A DNA stretch of 64,000 nt from DATCLS01 sp036563805 (GTDB lineage: Bacteria; Actinomycetota; Acidimicrobiia; Acidimicrobiales; VFJN01). The position numbers and the translations under genes are program-made. Location: positions 62,001-126,000 of the forward strand of contig DATCLS010000002.1 of assembly GCA_036563805.1 (NCBI GenBank), given 5' to 3'. Each line of letters starts with the position of its first letter. The first letter of the stretch is position 1. The notes below the pieces were generated by a model, which saw only the letters and a list, made by a program, of their open reading frames with translations, had not been told where the DNA came from and did no database searches. Positions 55,386 through 63,200 of this stretch are shown piece after piece.

Positions 55386-56204
55386 GTGATCCTCACGCTC
55401 GCGTGCGCTCTGGCGGGCGTCGCGATCGTCGGGCCCGCGCTCAACCTCGCCATCCTCCGGTGGGTCGGGCGGCGGGTCGTCGTGGCCGCCCTGCTCGGTC
55501 GGGTGCCGGCGTGGGACGAGGTGGCGCCCGCCCCCGCCCGCTGCCGGGCGTGCGGGCGGACGCTCGAGTGCCGTGTTGGGCTGGTGGGGCTGCTGCCCTG
55601 GGCGCTGGCCGCCGGCCGATGCCGCGGCTGCGGCGCCGCCCGTCCGGGCTGGCTGGCCGGCGTCGAGGTCGCGACCGGCGGGCTGTTCGGCGCGGTGGCC
55701 GCCCGGCTCGGCTGGTCGGCCGAGCTGCCGGCGGTGCTGGTGTTGGTGGCCGGGCTCGTCGCCGTGTCGGCCGTCGACCTCGTCTACCTGCGGATCCCCA
55801 CCCGGTTCGTGCACGTGACCGGCGCGGCGTCGGCCGCCGCCATCGCCGGGGCCGCCTTCGTGGCCGGGCCGGTCGACGCCCTGGCCGGGGCGCTGATAGG
55901 CGGCGGCGTGTACGCCGGGTTCCTCGCCGTGTTCTACCTCCTGTCGCCGGCCATGCTCGGCTTCGGCGACGTGCGCCTGGCCGCCGTCATCGGCGCCGTG
56001 GTCGGGTGGCTGGCCTGGGCGCCCGACGAGCCGATCGTGGGGCCGCTGACCGCCGTCCTGCGGGCGGCGCTGGTGGCGAGCCTGGTGGGGACGGTGGTCG
56101 GCACCGTCCTGCTCGTGGTGCGCCGGCAGAACCGCCCGTTCCCGTTCGGGCCGGCCATGGCGATCGGGGCCCTGGTCGCCGTGCTCCTCCCGGCGGTGCG
56201 GTGA
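55386..56204 (+). CDS. Prepilin peptidase (A24 family)
   Basis: Polytopic aspartyl protease that cleaves type IV prepilin leaders, 272 residues. The catalytic pair is Asp131 in VSAVDLVYLRIP and Asp195 in the GxGD motif GFGDVRLA. A cytoplasmic zinc-finger-like loop has C-x2-C pairs (CRACGRTLEC and CRGCG), as in bifunctional enzymes that may also N-methylate. About eight TM segments. GTG start with TAGACC 6 nt upstream. No prepilin or pilus gene is adjacent; the substrate is elsewhere in the genome. Confidence 0.9.
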   Translation: MILTLACALAGVAIVGPALNLAILRWVGRRVVVAALLGRVPAWDEVAPAPARCRACGRTLECRVGLVGLLPWALAAGRCRGCGAARPGWLAGVEVATGGLFGAVAARLGWSAELPAVLVLVAGLVAVSAVDLVYLRIPTRFVHVTGAASAAAIAGAAFVAGPVDALAGALIGGGVYAGFLAVFYLLSPAMLGFGDVRLAAVIGAVVGWLAWAPDEPIVGPLTAVLRAALVASLVGTVVGTVLLVVRRQNRPFPFGPAMAIGALVAVLLPAVR

Positions 56205-56285
56205 CCGGCCGCCGGCAGGACGGCCTCCCGGGGGCGCGCCCGCGGCGCGGGGCCGCAGGTTGCGGGGCGCCGCGCCCCCCGCAGG

Positions 56286-56291
56286 TACATT
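56286..56291 (+). promoter_or_regulatory. -10 element of the aroCKBQ operon
   Basis: TACATT ends 7 nt before GTG 56299, arguing for that start over codons further upstream in the same frame. Confidence 0.55.
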
Positions 56292-56298
56292 GCCTGCC

Positions 56299-57468
56299 GT
56301 GCTCCGGTTCCTGACCGCCGGCGAATCCCACGGCCGAGCCCTCGTCGTCATCGTCGAGGGGCTCCCGGCCGGCCTGCCGGTGACCCTCGACGACATCCGA
56401 GGCGAGCTGGCCCGCCGCCGCCTCGGCTACGGCCGGGGCCCCCGCATGCGCTTCGAGCAGGACGAGGTGACGATCGTCGGCGGCGTCCGCCACGGCCGCA
56501 CGCTCGGCTCGCCCGTCGCCATCGAGATCGCCAACACCGAGTGGTTCCGGTCCGACAAGTGGCACGAGCAGATGGCGGTCGAGCCGGGGCCGACCCCCGA
56601 CCGGCTCACCCAGCCCCGCCCCGGCCACGCCGATCTGGCCGGCATGCAGAAGTACGGCTTCGACGACGCCCGCGACGTGCTCGAGCGGGCGTCGGCCCGT
56701 GAGACCGCGGCCCGGGTGGCCGCCGGTGCCCTCGCCAAGCGCCTGCTGGCCGAGCTGGGCGTCGACGTCGTGTCGCACGTGATCCAGATGGGGTCGGTGC
56801 GGTCGAAGGCCGTCGAGCGGCCCGGCCCCGGCGACCTCGCGCGGGTCGACGCCTCGCCGCTCCGGTGCTTCGACGAGGCGGCCGAGCAGGCGATGGTCGA
56901 CGAGATCAAGGCCGTGGCCAAGGAGGGCGACAGCCTGGGCGGCGTCGTCGAGGTGCTGGGCTACGGCGTGCCGGTGGGCCTCGGCAGCCACGTCCACTGG
57001 GACCGCAAGATCGACGGCCTGCTCGCCCAGGCGCTGATGAGCGTCCAGGCGGTCAAGGGCGTCGAGATCGGCGACGGGTTCGAGGTCGCCGGGCTGCCGG
57101 GCAGCCAGGCCCACGACCCCATCCGGTGGGACGCCGGCGAGCGCCGCTACCGCCGCACGTCCACCCGGGCCGGCGGCGTCGAGGGCGGCATGACCACCGG
57201 CGAGCTGCTCGTGTGTCGGGCGGCGATGAAGCCGCTGGCCACGCTGAACCGGCCGGTCCTCGAGACGGTCGACGTCGACACCAAGGAGGCCACGGTGAGC
57301 TTCAAGGAGCGCACCGACGTCACCGCCGTGCCGGCCATGGGCGTGGTGGCCGAGACGATGGTGGCGCTGGTGCTGGCGTCCGAGGCGCTGCGGAAGTTCG
57401 GGGGCGACTCCGTGGCCGAGCTGGTCCGCAACAAGCAGGCGTTCGACGCCACCCTGCGCGATGGCTGA
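56299..57468 (+). CDS. aroC: Chorismate synthase
   Basis: FMN-dependent last step of the shikimate pathway, 389 residues. LRFLTAGESHGRALVVIVEG at the N-terminus, RRRLGYGRGPRM, RPGHADLAGMQKYG, SARETAARVAAGALAKRLL and DAGERRYRRTSTRAGGVEGG are family signatures. It heads aroC-aroK-aroB-aroQ and overlaps aroK by 8 bp. Confidence 0.97.
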   Translation: MLRFLTAGESHGRALVVIVEGLPAGLPVTLDDIRGELARRRLGYGRGPRMRFEQDEVTIVGGVRHGRTLGSPVAIEIANTEWFRSDKWHEQMAVEPGPTPDRLTQPRPGHADLAGMQKYGFDDARDVLERASARETAARVAAGALAKRLLAELGVDVVSHVIQMGSVRSKAVERPGPGDLARVDASPLRCFDEAAEQAMVDEIKAVAKEGDSLGGVVEVLGYGVPVGLGSHVHWDRKIDGLLAQALMSVQAVKGVEIGDGFEVAGLPGSQAHDPIRWDAGERRYRRTSTRAGGVEGGMTTGELLVCRAAMKPLATLNRPVLETVDVDTKEATVSFKERTDVTAVPAMGVVAETMVALVLASEALRKFGGDSVAELVRNKQAFDATLRDG

Positions 57469-58057
57469 GCCCGCGGAGCGCCACGTCGTCCTCGTCGGGC
57501 TCATGGGCGTGGGCAAGAGCACCGTCGGGCGCCGCCTGGCCAAGGAGATGCAGCGCCCGTTCGCGGACGCCGACGAGCAGGTCGAGCTGCGCGCCGGGCG
57601 GGCCATCCCCGCCATCTTCCGCACCGGGGGCGAGGAGGAGTTCCGCCGGCTGGAGACCGAGGTCCTCGCCGACCTGATGGGGCGGCCCTACCCGCTGGTC
57701 GTGGCCGCCGGCGGCGGCGCGGTCAGCCGGGGCCAGAACCGCGAGGTGCTCGCCCCCCGGGGCTTCGTCGTGTGGCTCCGGGCCTCGGCCGAGTTCCTGG
57801 CCGCCCGCACCGACACCACCCACCGGCCGCTGCTGGCCAACTCGGCCGACGACCCGGCGGTCACGCTCCAGCGCCTGCTCGACGAGCGGGCGCCGCTCTA
57901 CGAGGCGGTGGCCGACGTGGTCGTCGACGTCGAGCCGTTCCACGCGGGCGAGGACGAGAAGCCCAAGCGGGCCATCGCCCAGCACATCGCCGCCCTGGCC
58001 TGCGAGGCCGGCGCCGCGGTGCCGCCGCCGGCACCCGCCGGGAGGGCGGGCGGGTGA
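57461..58057 (+). CDS. aroK: Shikimate kinase
   Basis: Phosphorylates shikimate using ATP. P-loop GLMGVGKST (residues 13-21), the FADADEQVE acid site, FRRLETEVLADL, AAGGGAVSRGQNR and the lid arginine in THRPLLA. 198 residues with a Pro/Ala/Gly C-terminal tail. Starts within aroC and overlaps aroB by 4 bp. Confidence 0.95.
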   Translation: MAEPAERHVVLVGLMGVGKSTVGRRLAKEMQRPFADADEQVELRAGRAIPAIFRTGGEEEFRRLETEVLADLMGRPYPLVVAAGGGAVSRGQNREVLAPRGFVVWLRASAEFLAARTDTTHRPLLANSADDPAVTLQRLLDERAPLYEAVADVVVDVEPFHAGEDEKPKRAIAQHIAALACEAGAAVPPPAPAGRAGG

Positions 58058-59103
58058 TCCGGGTCGACGTGGCGGCCGGCGGGGGCACCTACCCGGTCGT
58101 CGTGGGGGCCGGCGCCCGCCGCGAGCTCGCCGCCCTCCTCGGGGTCGGCCCCAGGCGGGTGGCCGTGGTCAGCCAGCCCGGCATCGACTTCGCCGGGGCC
58201 GTCGACCCCGGCCGCGAGCACGAGCTGTTCCACGTGGGACCGGGGGAGGAGTCCAAGACCCTGGCCACCGTCGAGGAGCTGTGCCGGGCCTGGTCGCGCT
58301 GGGGGCTCACCCGGCGCGACGCGGTCGTGGCCGTCGGCGGGGGCGTGGTCACCGACACGGCCGGCTTCGCGGCGGCCGTCTACCACCGGGGCATCCCGGT
58401 CGTGCACGTCCCGACGACGCTGCTCGGCATGGTCGACGCCGCCATCGGCGGCAAGACCGGGGTCAACCTCCCCGAGGGCAAGAACCTCGTCGGCGCGTTC
58501 TGGCAACCACGGGCCGTCGTGTGCGACACCGACGCCCTGGCCACGCTGCCCGAGCGCGAGCGGCGCAGCGGGGCGGGGGAGATGGCCAAGTACCACTTCC
58601 TCACCGGTGACGACCTGGCCGGCCTGTCGCTGCCCGAGCGCGTCGCCGCCTGCGTCCGTATCAAGGCGGCGGTGGTGGCGGCCGACGAGCGCGAGGACCC
58701 GGCCAACCGGTCGGGGCGGGCGATCCTCAACTACGGCCACACGCTGGCCCACGCCCTCGAGACCGCCGGCCGCTACGGGCTGCGGCACGGCGAGGCCGTG
58801 GCCGTCGGGCTCGTCTACGCCGCCGAGCTGGCCCACCTGCTCGGCCGCATCGACGCCGCCCGGGTGGCCGAGCACCGCGCCGTGGTGGCCGACTACGGCC
58901 TGTCCGGCGCCCTGCCGGCCGGGGCCGACGGCGCCGAGCTGGTCTCGCTCATGGCCCGGGACAAGAAGGCAATCGACGGGCTCACCTTCGTGCTCGACGG
59001 GCCGGCCGGCGTCGAGGTCGTCCCCGGCGTGTCGCCCGACGACGCCCTGGCCGCCCTCGGGCGTCTCGACCGGGCCGACGGCGGCGAGCGGTCGACGGCA
59101 TGA
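58054..59103 (+). CDS. aroB: 3-dehydroquinate synthase
   Basis: NAD and zinc enzyme forming 3-dehydroquinate, 349 residues. VVAVGGGVVTDTAGFAAAVY (NAD site), PTTLLGMVDAAIGGKTGVNL, KNLVGAFWQP, EMAKYHFLTGD and the zinc His in ILNYGHTLAHALE are all present. The GTG overlaps the aroK stop, with GGAGGG about 8 nt upstream. Confidence 0.97.
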   Translation: MIRVDVAAGGGTYPVVVGAGARRELAALLGVGPRRVAVVSQPGIDFAGAVDPGREHELFHVGPGEESKTLATVEELCRAWSRWGLTRRDAVVAVGGGVVTDTAGFAAAVYHRGIPVVHVPTTLLGMVDAAIGGKTGVNLPEGKNLVGAFWQPRAVVCDTDALATLPERERRSGAGEMAKYHFLTGDDLAGLSLPERVAACVRIKAAVVAADEREDPANRSGRAILNYGHTLAHALETAGRYGLRHGEAVAVGLVYAAELAHLLGRIDAARVAEHRAVVADYGLSGALPAGADGAELVSLMARDKKAIDGLTFVLDGPAGVEVVPGVSPDDALAALGRLDRADGGERSTA

Positions 59104-59567
59104 GCGGGCGGCCCCTGGTCCTGCTGCTCAGCGGGCCCAACCTCAACCTGCTCGGCCAGCGCGAGCCGGCGGTGTACGGGACGGCCACGCTCGACGACCA
59201 CGTGGCCGCGGCCCGGGCGGCGGCCGACGCGGCCGGGCTGGACGTCGAGCACCTCCAGTCCAACCACGAGGGCGAGCTGATCGACGCCATCCACGGGGCC
59301 CGGGGCCGGTGCGCGGCGATCGTGATCAACCCCGGGGCGTTCACCCACTACGCCTGGGGTCTGCACGACGCCCTGGCCGCCTTCGAGGGCCCGGTGGTCG
59401 AGGTCCACCTGTCCAACCCCAACGCCCGCGAGCCGTGGCGGCACACGTCGGTCGTGGCGCCGGTCGCCACCGGCACCGTGGCCGGGTTCGGCGGGCACGG
59501 CTACGTGCTGGCCATCGAGGCCGTCCGCCGCCTGCTGGACCAGGGGTCCACGGCCGGGCCCGGCTAG
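59100..59567 (+). CDS. aroQ: Type II 3-dehydroquinate dehydratase
   Basis: Dodecameric type II enzyme, 155 residues. LLLSGPNLNLLGQREPAVYG carries the catalytic Tyr and active-site Arg; QSNHEGELIDAIHGA, VINPGAFTHYAW, EVHLSNPNAREPWRHTSVV and GFGGHGYVLAIEAV complete the fold. Overlaps aroB by 4 bp (ATGA). Confidence 0.96.
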   Translation: MSGRPLVLLLSGPNLNLLGQREPAVYGTATLDDHVAAARAAADAAGLDVEHLQSNHEGELIDAIHGARGRCAAIVINPGAFTHYAWGLHDALAAFEGPVVEVHLSNPNAREPWRHTSVVAPVATGTVAGFGGHGYVLAIEAVRRLLDQGSTAGPG

Positions 59568-59621
59568 CCGGCGGCCCGGACCGGCGGTCCGCACGACGCG
59601 GGGCCGCCCGACCCGGGGCCC

Positions 59622-59655
59622 GCCCGGCTCAGCGGCCGGCCCGGCTCAGCGGTCG
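59622..59655. repeat. 17-bp tandem duplication at the end of the LOG gene
   Basis: Two copies of GCCCGGCTCAGCGG(C/T)CG, 59622-59638 and 59639-59655. The second includes the LOG stop codon; the first lies just beyond it. Confidence 0.75.
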
Positions 59656-60233
59656 GTGGTGTCGAGCCACTTGGCCAGCGGCAGTGGCGTCCAGGTCTCC
59701 AGCCGGTCGAGCAGGTCGGGGACGGTCTTGGCCGCTAGGACCAGCCCGCGGTGCTCGGGCCGGATGAAGCGCTGCTCGGTCGCCCGGTCGAGCAGCTCGA
59801 GCAGGGGCGCGTAGTAGCCGGTCGGGTCGAGCACGCCGCACGGCTTGTGGTGGATGCCGAGCTGCGTCCAGGTCACCGCCTCGCAGAACTCGTCGAGCGT
59901 GCCGTAGCCGCCAGGCAGCATGCAGAACCCGTCGCCCAGGTCAGCCATCAGCGCCTTGCGCTCGTGCATGGTCGGCACCACGTGCAGCTCGGGCAGGCCG
60001 GTGTGGGCGATCTCGGCGTCGACCAGGGCCTCGGTCATGACGCCGATCACGTCGCCCCCGGCGTCCAGGGCGGCGTCGGCGAGCGCCCCCATCAGGCCCA
60101 GGTGGGCGCCGCCGTACACGAGGCCGATGCCCCGCTCGGCCAGCTCCCGCCCCAGGGCCGTGGCCGTCTCGAGGTGGGCCGGGTCGGCGCCGGGGCTCGA
60201 GCCACAGAACACCGTCAGGCGCGTGATGCTCAT
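59646..60233 (-). CDS. LOG family protein (nucleotide 5'-monophosphate phosphoribohydrolase)
   Basis: TIGR00730/LOG-type protein of 195 residues. LTVFCGSSPGADPAHLETA, GIGLVYGGAHLGLMGALAD, HERKALMADLGDGFCMLPGG and the signature PGGYGTLDEFCEAV match enzymes that release free base from AMP or cytokinin nucleotides. The ATG at 60233 has AGGA (also CAGGAT) upstream. Convergent with aroQ and divergent from pepQ. Confidence 0.92.
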   Translation of the reverse strand: MSITRLTVFCGSSPGADPAHLETATALGRELAERGIGLVYGGAHLGLMGALADAALDAGGDVIGVMTEALVDAEIAHTGLPELHVVPTMHERKALMADLGDGFCMLPGGYGTLDEFCEAVTWTQLGIHHKPCGVLDPTGYYAPLLELLDRATEQRFIRPEHRGLVLAAKTVPDLLDRLETWTPLPLAKWLDTTDR

Positions 60234-60275
60234 ACCGGCATCCTGCCCGGGCGCCGCCCGCCGCGTCGCCAGCTT

Positions 60276-60281
60276 TACGCT
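60276..60281 (+). promoter_or_regulatory. -10 element of pepQ-efp-nusB
   Basis: TACGCT ends 7 nt before GTG 60289. Confidence 0.55.
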
Positions 60282-60288
60282 TGGCGCG

Positions 60289-61446
60289 GTGACCTTCGAC
60301 CTGTCCCTCCTCCCGCCCATGCAGGTCGCCGACCGCGTGGGGCGCCTGCGCGAGCGGCTGCCCGAGGCCGGGTGCGACGGCCTGCTCGTGACCAGCCTGA
60401 CCAACATCCGGTACCTCACCGGCTTCTCCGGCTCGGCCGCGCTGCTGCTGGTGGCGCCCGACGAGCTGCTGTTCGTGACCGACGGCCGCTACCGCGACCA
60501 GGCGACCGAGCAGCTGGCCGCGGCCGGCGTCGACGCCCGCATCGAGATCGGGCGCACGTCCGACGAGCAGCGCGACCACCTGGCCGGCCCCGGCGCCGCC
60601 GTCGGCCGCCTGGGGCTCGAGGCCGAGCACGTGTCCTGGGCCCAGGTCCGCCGGTTCGGCGCCGACTGGTTCCCGCAGGCCCAGCTGGTCCCCACCGACG
60701 GCCTGGTCGAGGAGCTGCGGCAGGTGAAGGACGAGGGTGAGATCGCCCGCATCGAGGCCGCGGCGGCGATGGCCGACGAGGCCCTGGAGCGGGTGCGGCC
60801 CCGCCTGGCCGAGGGCCCGACCGAGGCCGAGGTGGCGCTCGAGCTCGAGTCGCACATGCGGCGGCTCGGCGCCGAGGGCCCGTCGTTCGACACCATCGTG
60901 GCCTCGGGCCCCAACGGCGCCAAGCCCCACCACCGGGCCGGGGCCCGGCGCATCGCCGAGGGTGACCTGGTCGTGATCGACTTCGGGGCGCTGGTCGACG
61001 GCTACCACTCCGACATGACCCGCACGGTCGTCGTCGGCGAGCCGAGCCCCACCCAGGCCCGCATGCTCGAGGTCGTGACCGCGGCCCAGGCGGCCGGCGT
61101 GGCCGCGGTGGGGGAGGGCGTCGAGGCCGCGGCCGTCGACGAGACGTGCCGGTCGGTGATCCGCGACGCCGGCTGGGAGGGCGCCTTCCTGCACGGAACC
61201 GGGCACGGCGTGGGGCTCGACATCCACGAGGCGCCCAGGGTGTCCGCGACAGCCGATGCTACGCTGGCCTGCGGCCACGTCGTCACGGTCGAGCCCGGCG
61301 TGTATCTGCCCGAGCACGGCGGGGTCCGTGTCGAAGACACGGTCGTGGTCACCCCCGACGGCTGCCGCCCCCTGACGCGGGCGCCCAAGGGACCGGAACT
61401 CTCAGTACAGGGCCGCGCCACCGACGCGGCGAGCGCCAGGAGCTAA
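60289..61446 (+). CDS. pepQ: Xaa-Pro peptidase (M24 family)
   Basis: Metallo-aminopeptidase cleaving Xaa-Pro bonds, 385 residues. Creatinase-like N-terminal domain (about 1-130) and pita-bread catalytic domain with the metal ligands: Asp pair in VVIDFGALVDGYHSDMTRT, His in HGTGHGVGLDIHE, Glu in VVTVEPGVYLPEHGG and Glu in VRVEDTVVVT. GTG 60289 is set by the -10 hexamer. Upstream of efp by 7 bp, as in many bacteria. Confidence 0.94.
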   Translation: MTFDLSLLPPMQVADRVGRLRERLPEAGCDGLLVTSLTNIRYLTGFSGSAALLLVAPDELLFVTDGRYRDQATEQLAAAGVDARIEIGRTSDEQRDHLAGPGAAVGRLGLEAEHVSWAQVRRFGADWFPQAQLVPTDGLVEELRQVKDEGEIARIEAAAAMADEALERVRPRLAEGPTEAEVALELESHMRRLGAEGPSFDTIVASGPNGAKPHHRAGARRIAEGDLVVIDFGALVDGYHSDMTRTVVVGEPSPTQARMLEVVTAAQAAGVAAVGEGVEAAAVDETCRSVIRDAGWEGAFLHGTGHGVGLDIHEAPRVSATADATLACGHVVTVEPGVYLPEHGGVRVEDTVVVTPDGCRPLTRAPKGPELSVQGRATDAASARS

Positions 61447-61453
61447 CCGAGAC

Positions 61454-62017
61454 ATGGTCGCCACCTCCACCAACGACCTGAAGAAGGGCATGACCCTCGA
61501 CCTCCCCGAGGGGTTGTTCCAGGTCGTCGACTTCCAGCACGTCAAGCCCGGCAAGGGCCCGGCCTTCGTGCGGACGACGCTGCGCAACGTCCGGACCGGC
61601 AACGTGCTCGACAAGACGTTCCGGGCCGACGAGCGGGTCGAGCGGGCCAACGTCGACAAGCGCGAGATGCAGTACCTGTACCGCGACGGCGACGACTACG
61701 TGTTCATGGACAACGGCACCTACGAGCAGCTCACCGTGGGGGCGCCGGCGCTGGGCGACGCCGTCAACTACATCGTCGACGGCTCGACGATGACCCTGCA
61801 GTTCTGCAAGGACGAGATCATCGGCACCGACCTGCCGGCCGCCGTCGAGCTCGAGGTGACCGAGACCGAGCCGGGCATCCAGGGCGACCGGGTGTCGGGC
61901 GCCCGTAAGCCGGCCAAGCTCGAGACCGGGCTCGTCGTGCAGGTGCCGCTGTTCGTCAACACGGGCGATCGCATCAAGGTCGACACCCGCAGCGCCGAGT
62001 ACCTGACGCGCGCGTGA
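61454..62017 (+). CDS. efp: Translation elongation factor P
   Basis: Rescues ribosomes stalled at polyproline. 187 residues, three OB-like domains. Lys34 sits at the tip loop KPGKGPAFVRT, the site that is modified in some bacteria. C-terminal signature TGLVVQVPLFVNTGDRIKVD. The ATG is 7 bp after pepQ; the stop overlaps the next GTG by 4 bp. The many Pro-rich tails in this window suggest a real need for EF-P. Confidence 0.97.
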   Translation: MVATSTNDLKKGMTLDLPEGLFQVVDFQHVKPGKGPAFVRTTLRNVRTGNVLDKTFRADERVERANVDKREMQYLYRDGDDYVFMDNGTYEQLTVGAPALGDAVNYIVDGSTMTLQFCKDEIIGTDLPAAVELEVTETEPGIQGDRVSGARKPAKLETGLVVQVPLFVNTGDRIKVDTRSAEYLTRA

Positions 62018-63138
62018 GCGACCTCGAGCCCACCGAGGTCGAGGAGCGCCGCTCCGCCCGTGAGCGGGCCCTGGAGCTGCTCTACGAGGCCGAGATCAAG
62101 GGCTCGGGCATCGACGACGTCCTGGCTGCGCTGCCGGTGGCGCCGGCGGAGCTGGCGGTCGAGCTGGTGCGGGGCGTGGCGGCCCACAGCGCGCGCATCG
62201 ACGAGATTCTCGCCCGCCGCGTCGCGCCCCGCTGGAGCCTGGCCCGCCTGGCCGCCGTCGACCGCGCCGTGCTCCGCCTCGGGACCTACGAGCTGCTCGA
62301 CCGGCCCGACCGGCCCCAGGCGGTGGTGATCAACGAGGCGGTGATCCTGGCCCGCCGGTTCGGCACCGACGACTCGCCCCGGTTCGTGAACGGGGTGCTC
62401 TCGGCGGTCGCCGCCGAGGTGCAGGGCGACGGCGAGGCCGAGGCCCGGGCCGGCGAGCCCGGGGCCGCCCGCGCCGACGCCGGCCACGACGCCGACGCCG
62501 CGCCCACCGATCCCGATGCCGAGACCCCCGAGCCCGAGGTCGAGGCGCTGATCATCGATCTCGACGGGGTCATTCGGCACTGGGACCAGGACTACCTGGC
62601 CGAGGCCGAGGAGGCCCTGGGGCTGCCGGCCGGCGCCATCGGCAAGGCGGCGTTCGACCCCGTGCGGTTCGAGCCGGCCATGAACGGCGAGCTGACGTTC
62701 GACGAGTGGTACACGAGCCTGGGCGAGGCGGTGGCCGCCGAGCACGACGTCGCCGCCGAGGCCGTGTCCAAGGCGTTCGCGGACGCCCGGTGGGACATCG
62801 ACGCCGAGGTCCTGGCGCTGGTCGACCAGGTGCGCGAGCGGGTGCCGGTGGCGCTGCTGTCCAACGCCAGCACCCGCCTGGCCGACGACCTCGACCGGGC
62901 CGGCATCACGGGCCACTTCGACACGGTGGTCGGTTCGGCCGACATCGGCCTGACCAAGCCCGACGCCGCCGCCTTCACCGCCGCCGCCGACCGGCTCGGC
63001 GTCCCGCCGGAGAGGTGCTTGATGGTCGACGACCTGGCCGACAACGTCGAGGGGGCCCGGGCCGCCGGAATGCGGGCCGTGCGGTTCACGGGCGTCGACG
63101 ACCTCCGGGCCGCCCTGGTTGCGGCCGGTCTGCTCTGA
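62014..63138 (+). CDS. nusB: NusB antitermination factor fused to a HAD hydrolase
   Basis: A 374-residue fusion. Residues 1 to about 137 are NusB: ARERALELLYEAEIKG, LVRGVAAHSARIDEIL, WSLARLAAVDRAVLRLGTYE, AVVINEAVILARRFGTDDSPR and FVNGVLSAVA. An Ala/Asp/Glu/Pro linker (about 138-175) leads to a HAD phosphatase-like domain: motif I IIDLDGVIRHW with Asp182 and Asp184, a small cap, motif II ALLSNAST, motif III Lys in GLTKPDAAAF and motif IV MVDDLADNVEGARAAGM. All catalytic residues are present. No stop or frameshift separates the halves. GTG overlaps the efp stop. A function for the phosphatase in antitermination is unknown. Confidence 0.88.
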   Translation: MSDLEPTEVEERRSARERALELLYEAEIKGSGIDDVLAALPVAPAELAVELVRGVAAHSARIDEILARRVAPRWSLARLAAVDRAVLRLGTYELLDRPDRPQAVVINEAVILARRFGTDDSPRFVNGVLSAVAAEVQGDGEAEARAGEPGAARADAGHDADAAPTDPDAETPEPEVEALIIDLDGVIRHWDQDYLAEAEEALGLPAGAIGKAAFDPVRFEPAMNGELTFDEWYTSLGEAVAAEHDVAAEAVSKAFADARWDIDAEVLALVDQVRERVPVALLSNASTRLADDLDRAGITGHFDTVVGSADIGLTKPDAAAFTAAADRLGVPPERCLMVDDLADNVEGARAAGMRAVRFTGVDDLRAALVAAGLL

Positions 63139-63200
63139 ACGGCCCCGCCGACCCGCCGCCCCCGGCGCCGGGCCCGGGGGAGGGCGAGGGCCCGGGCGTC

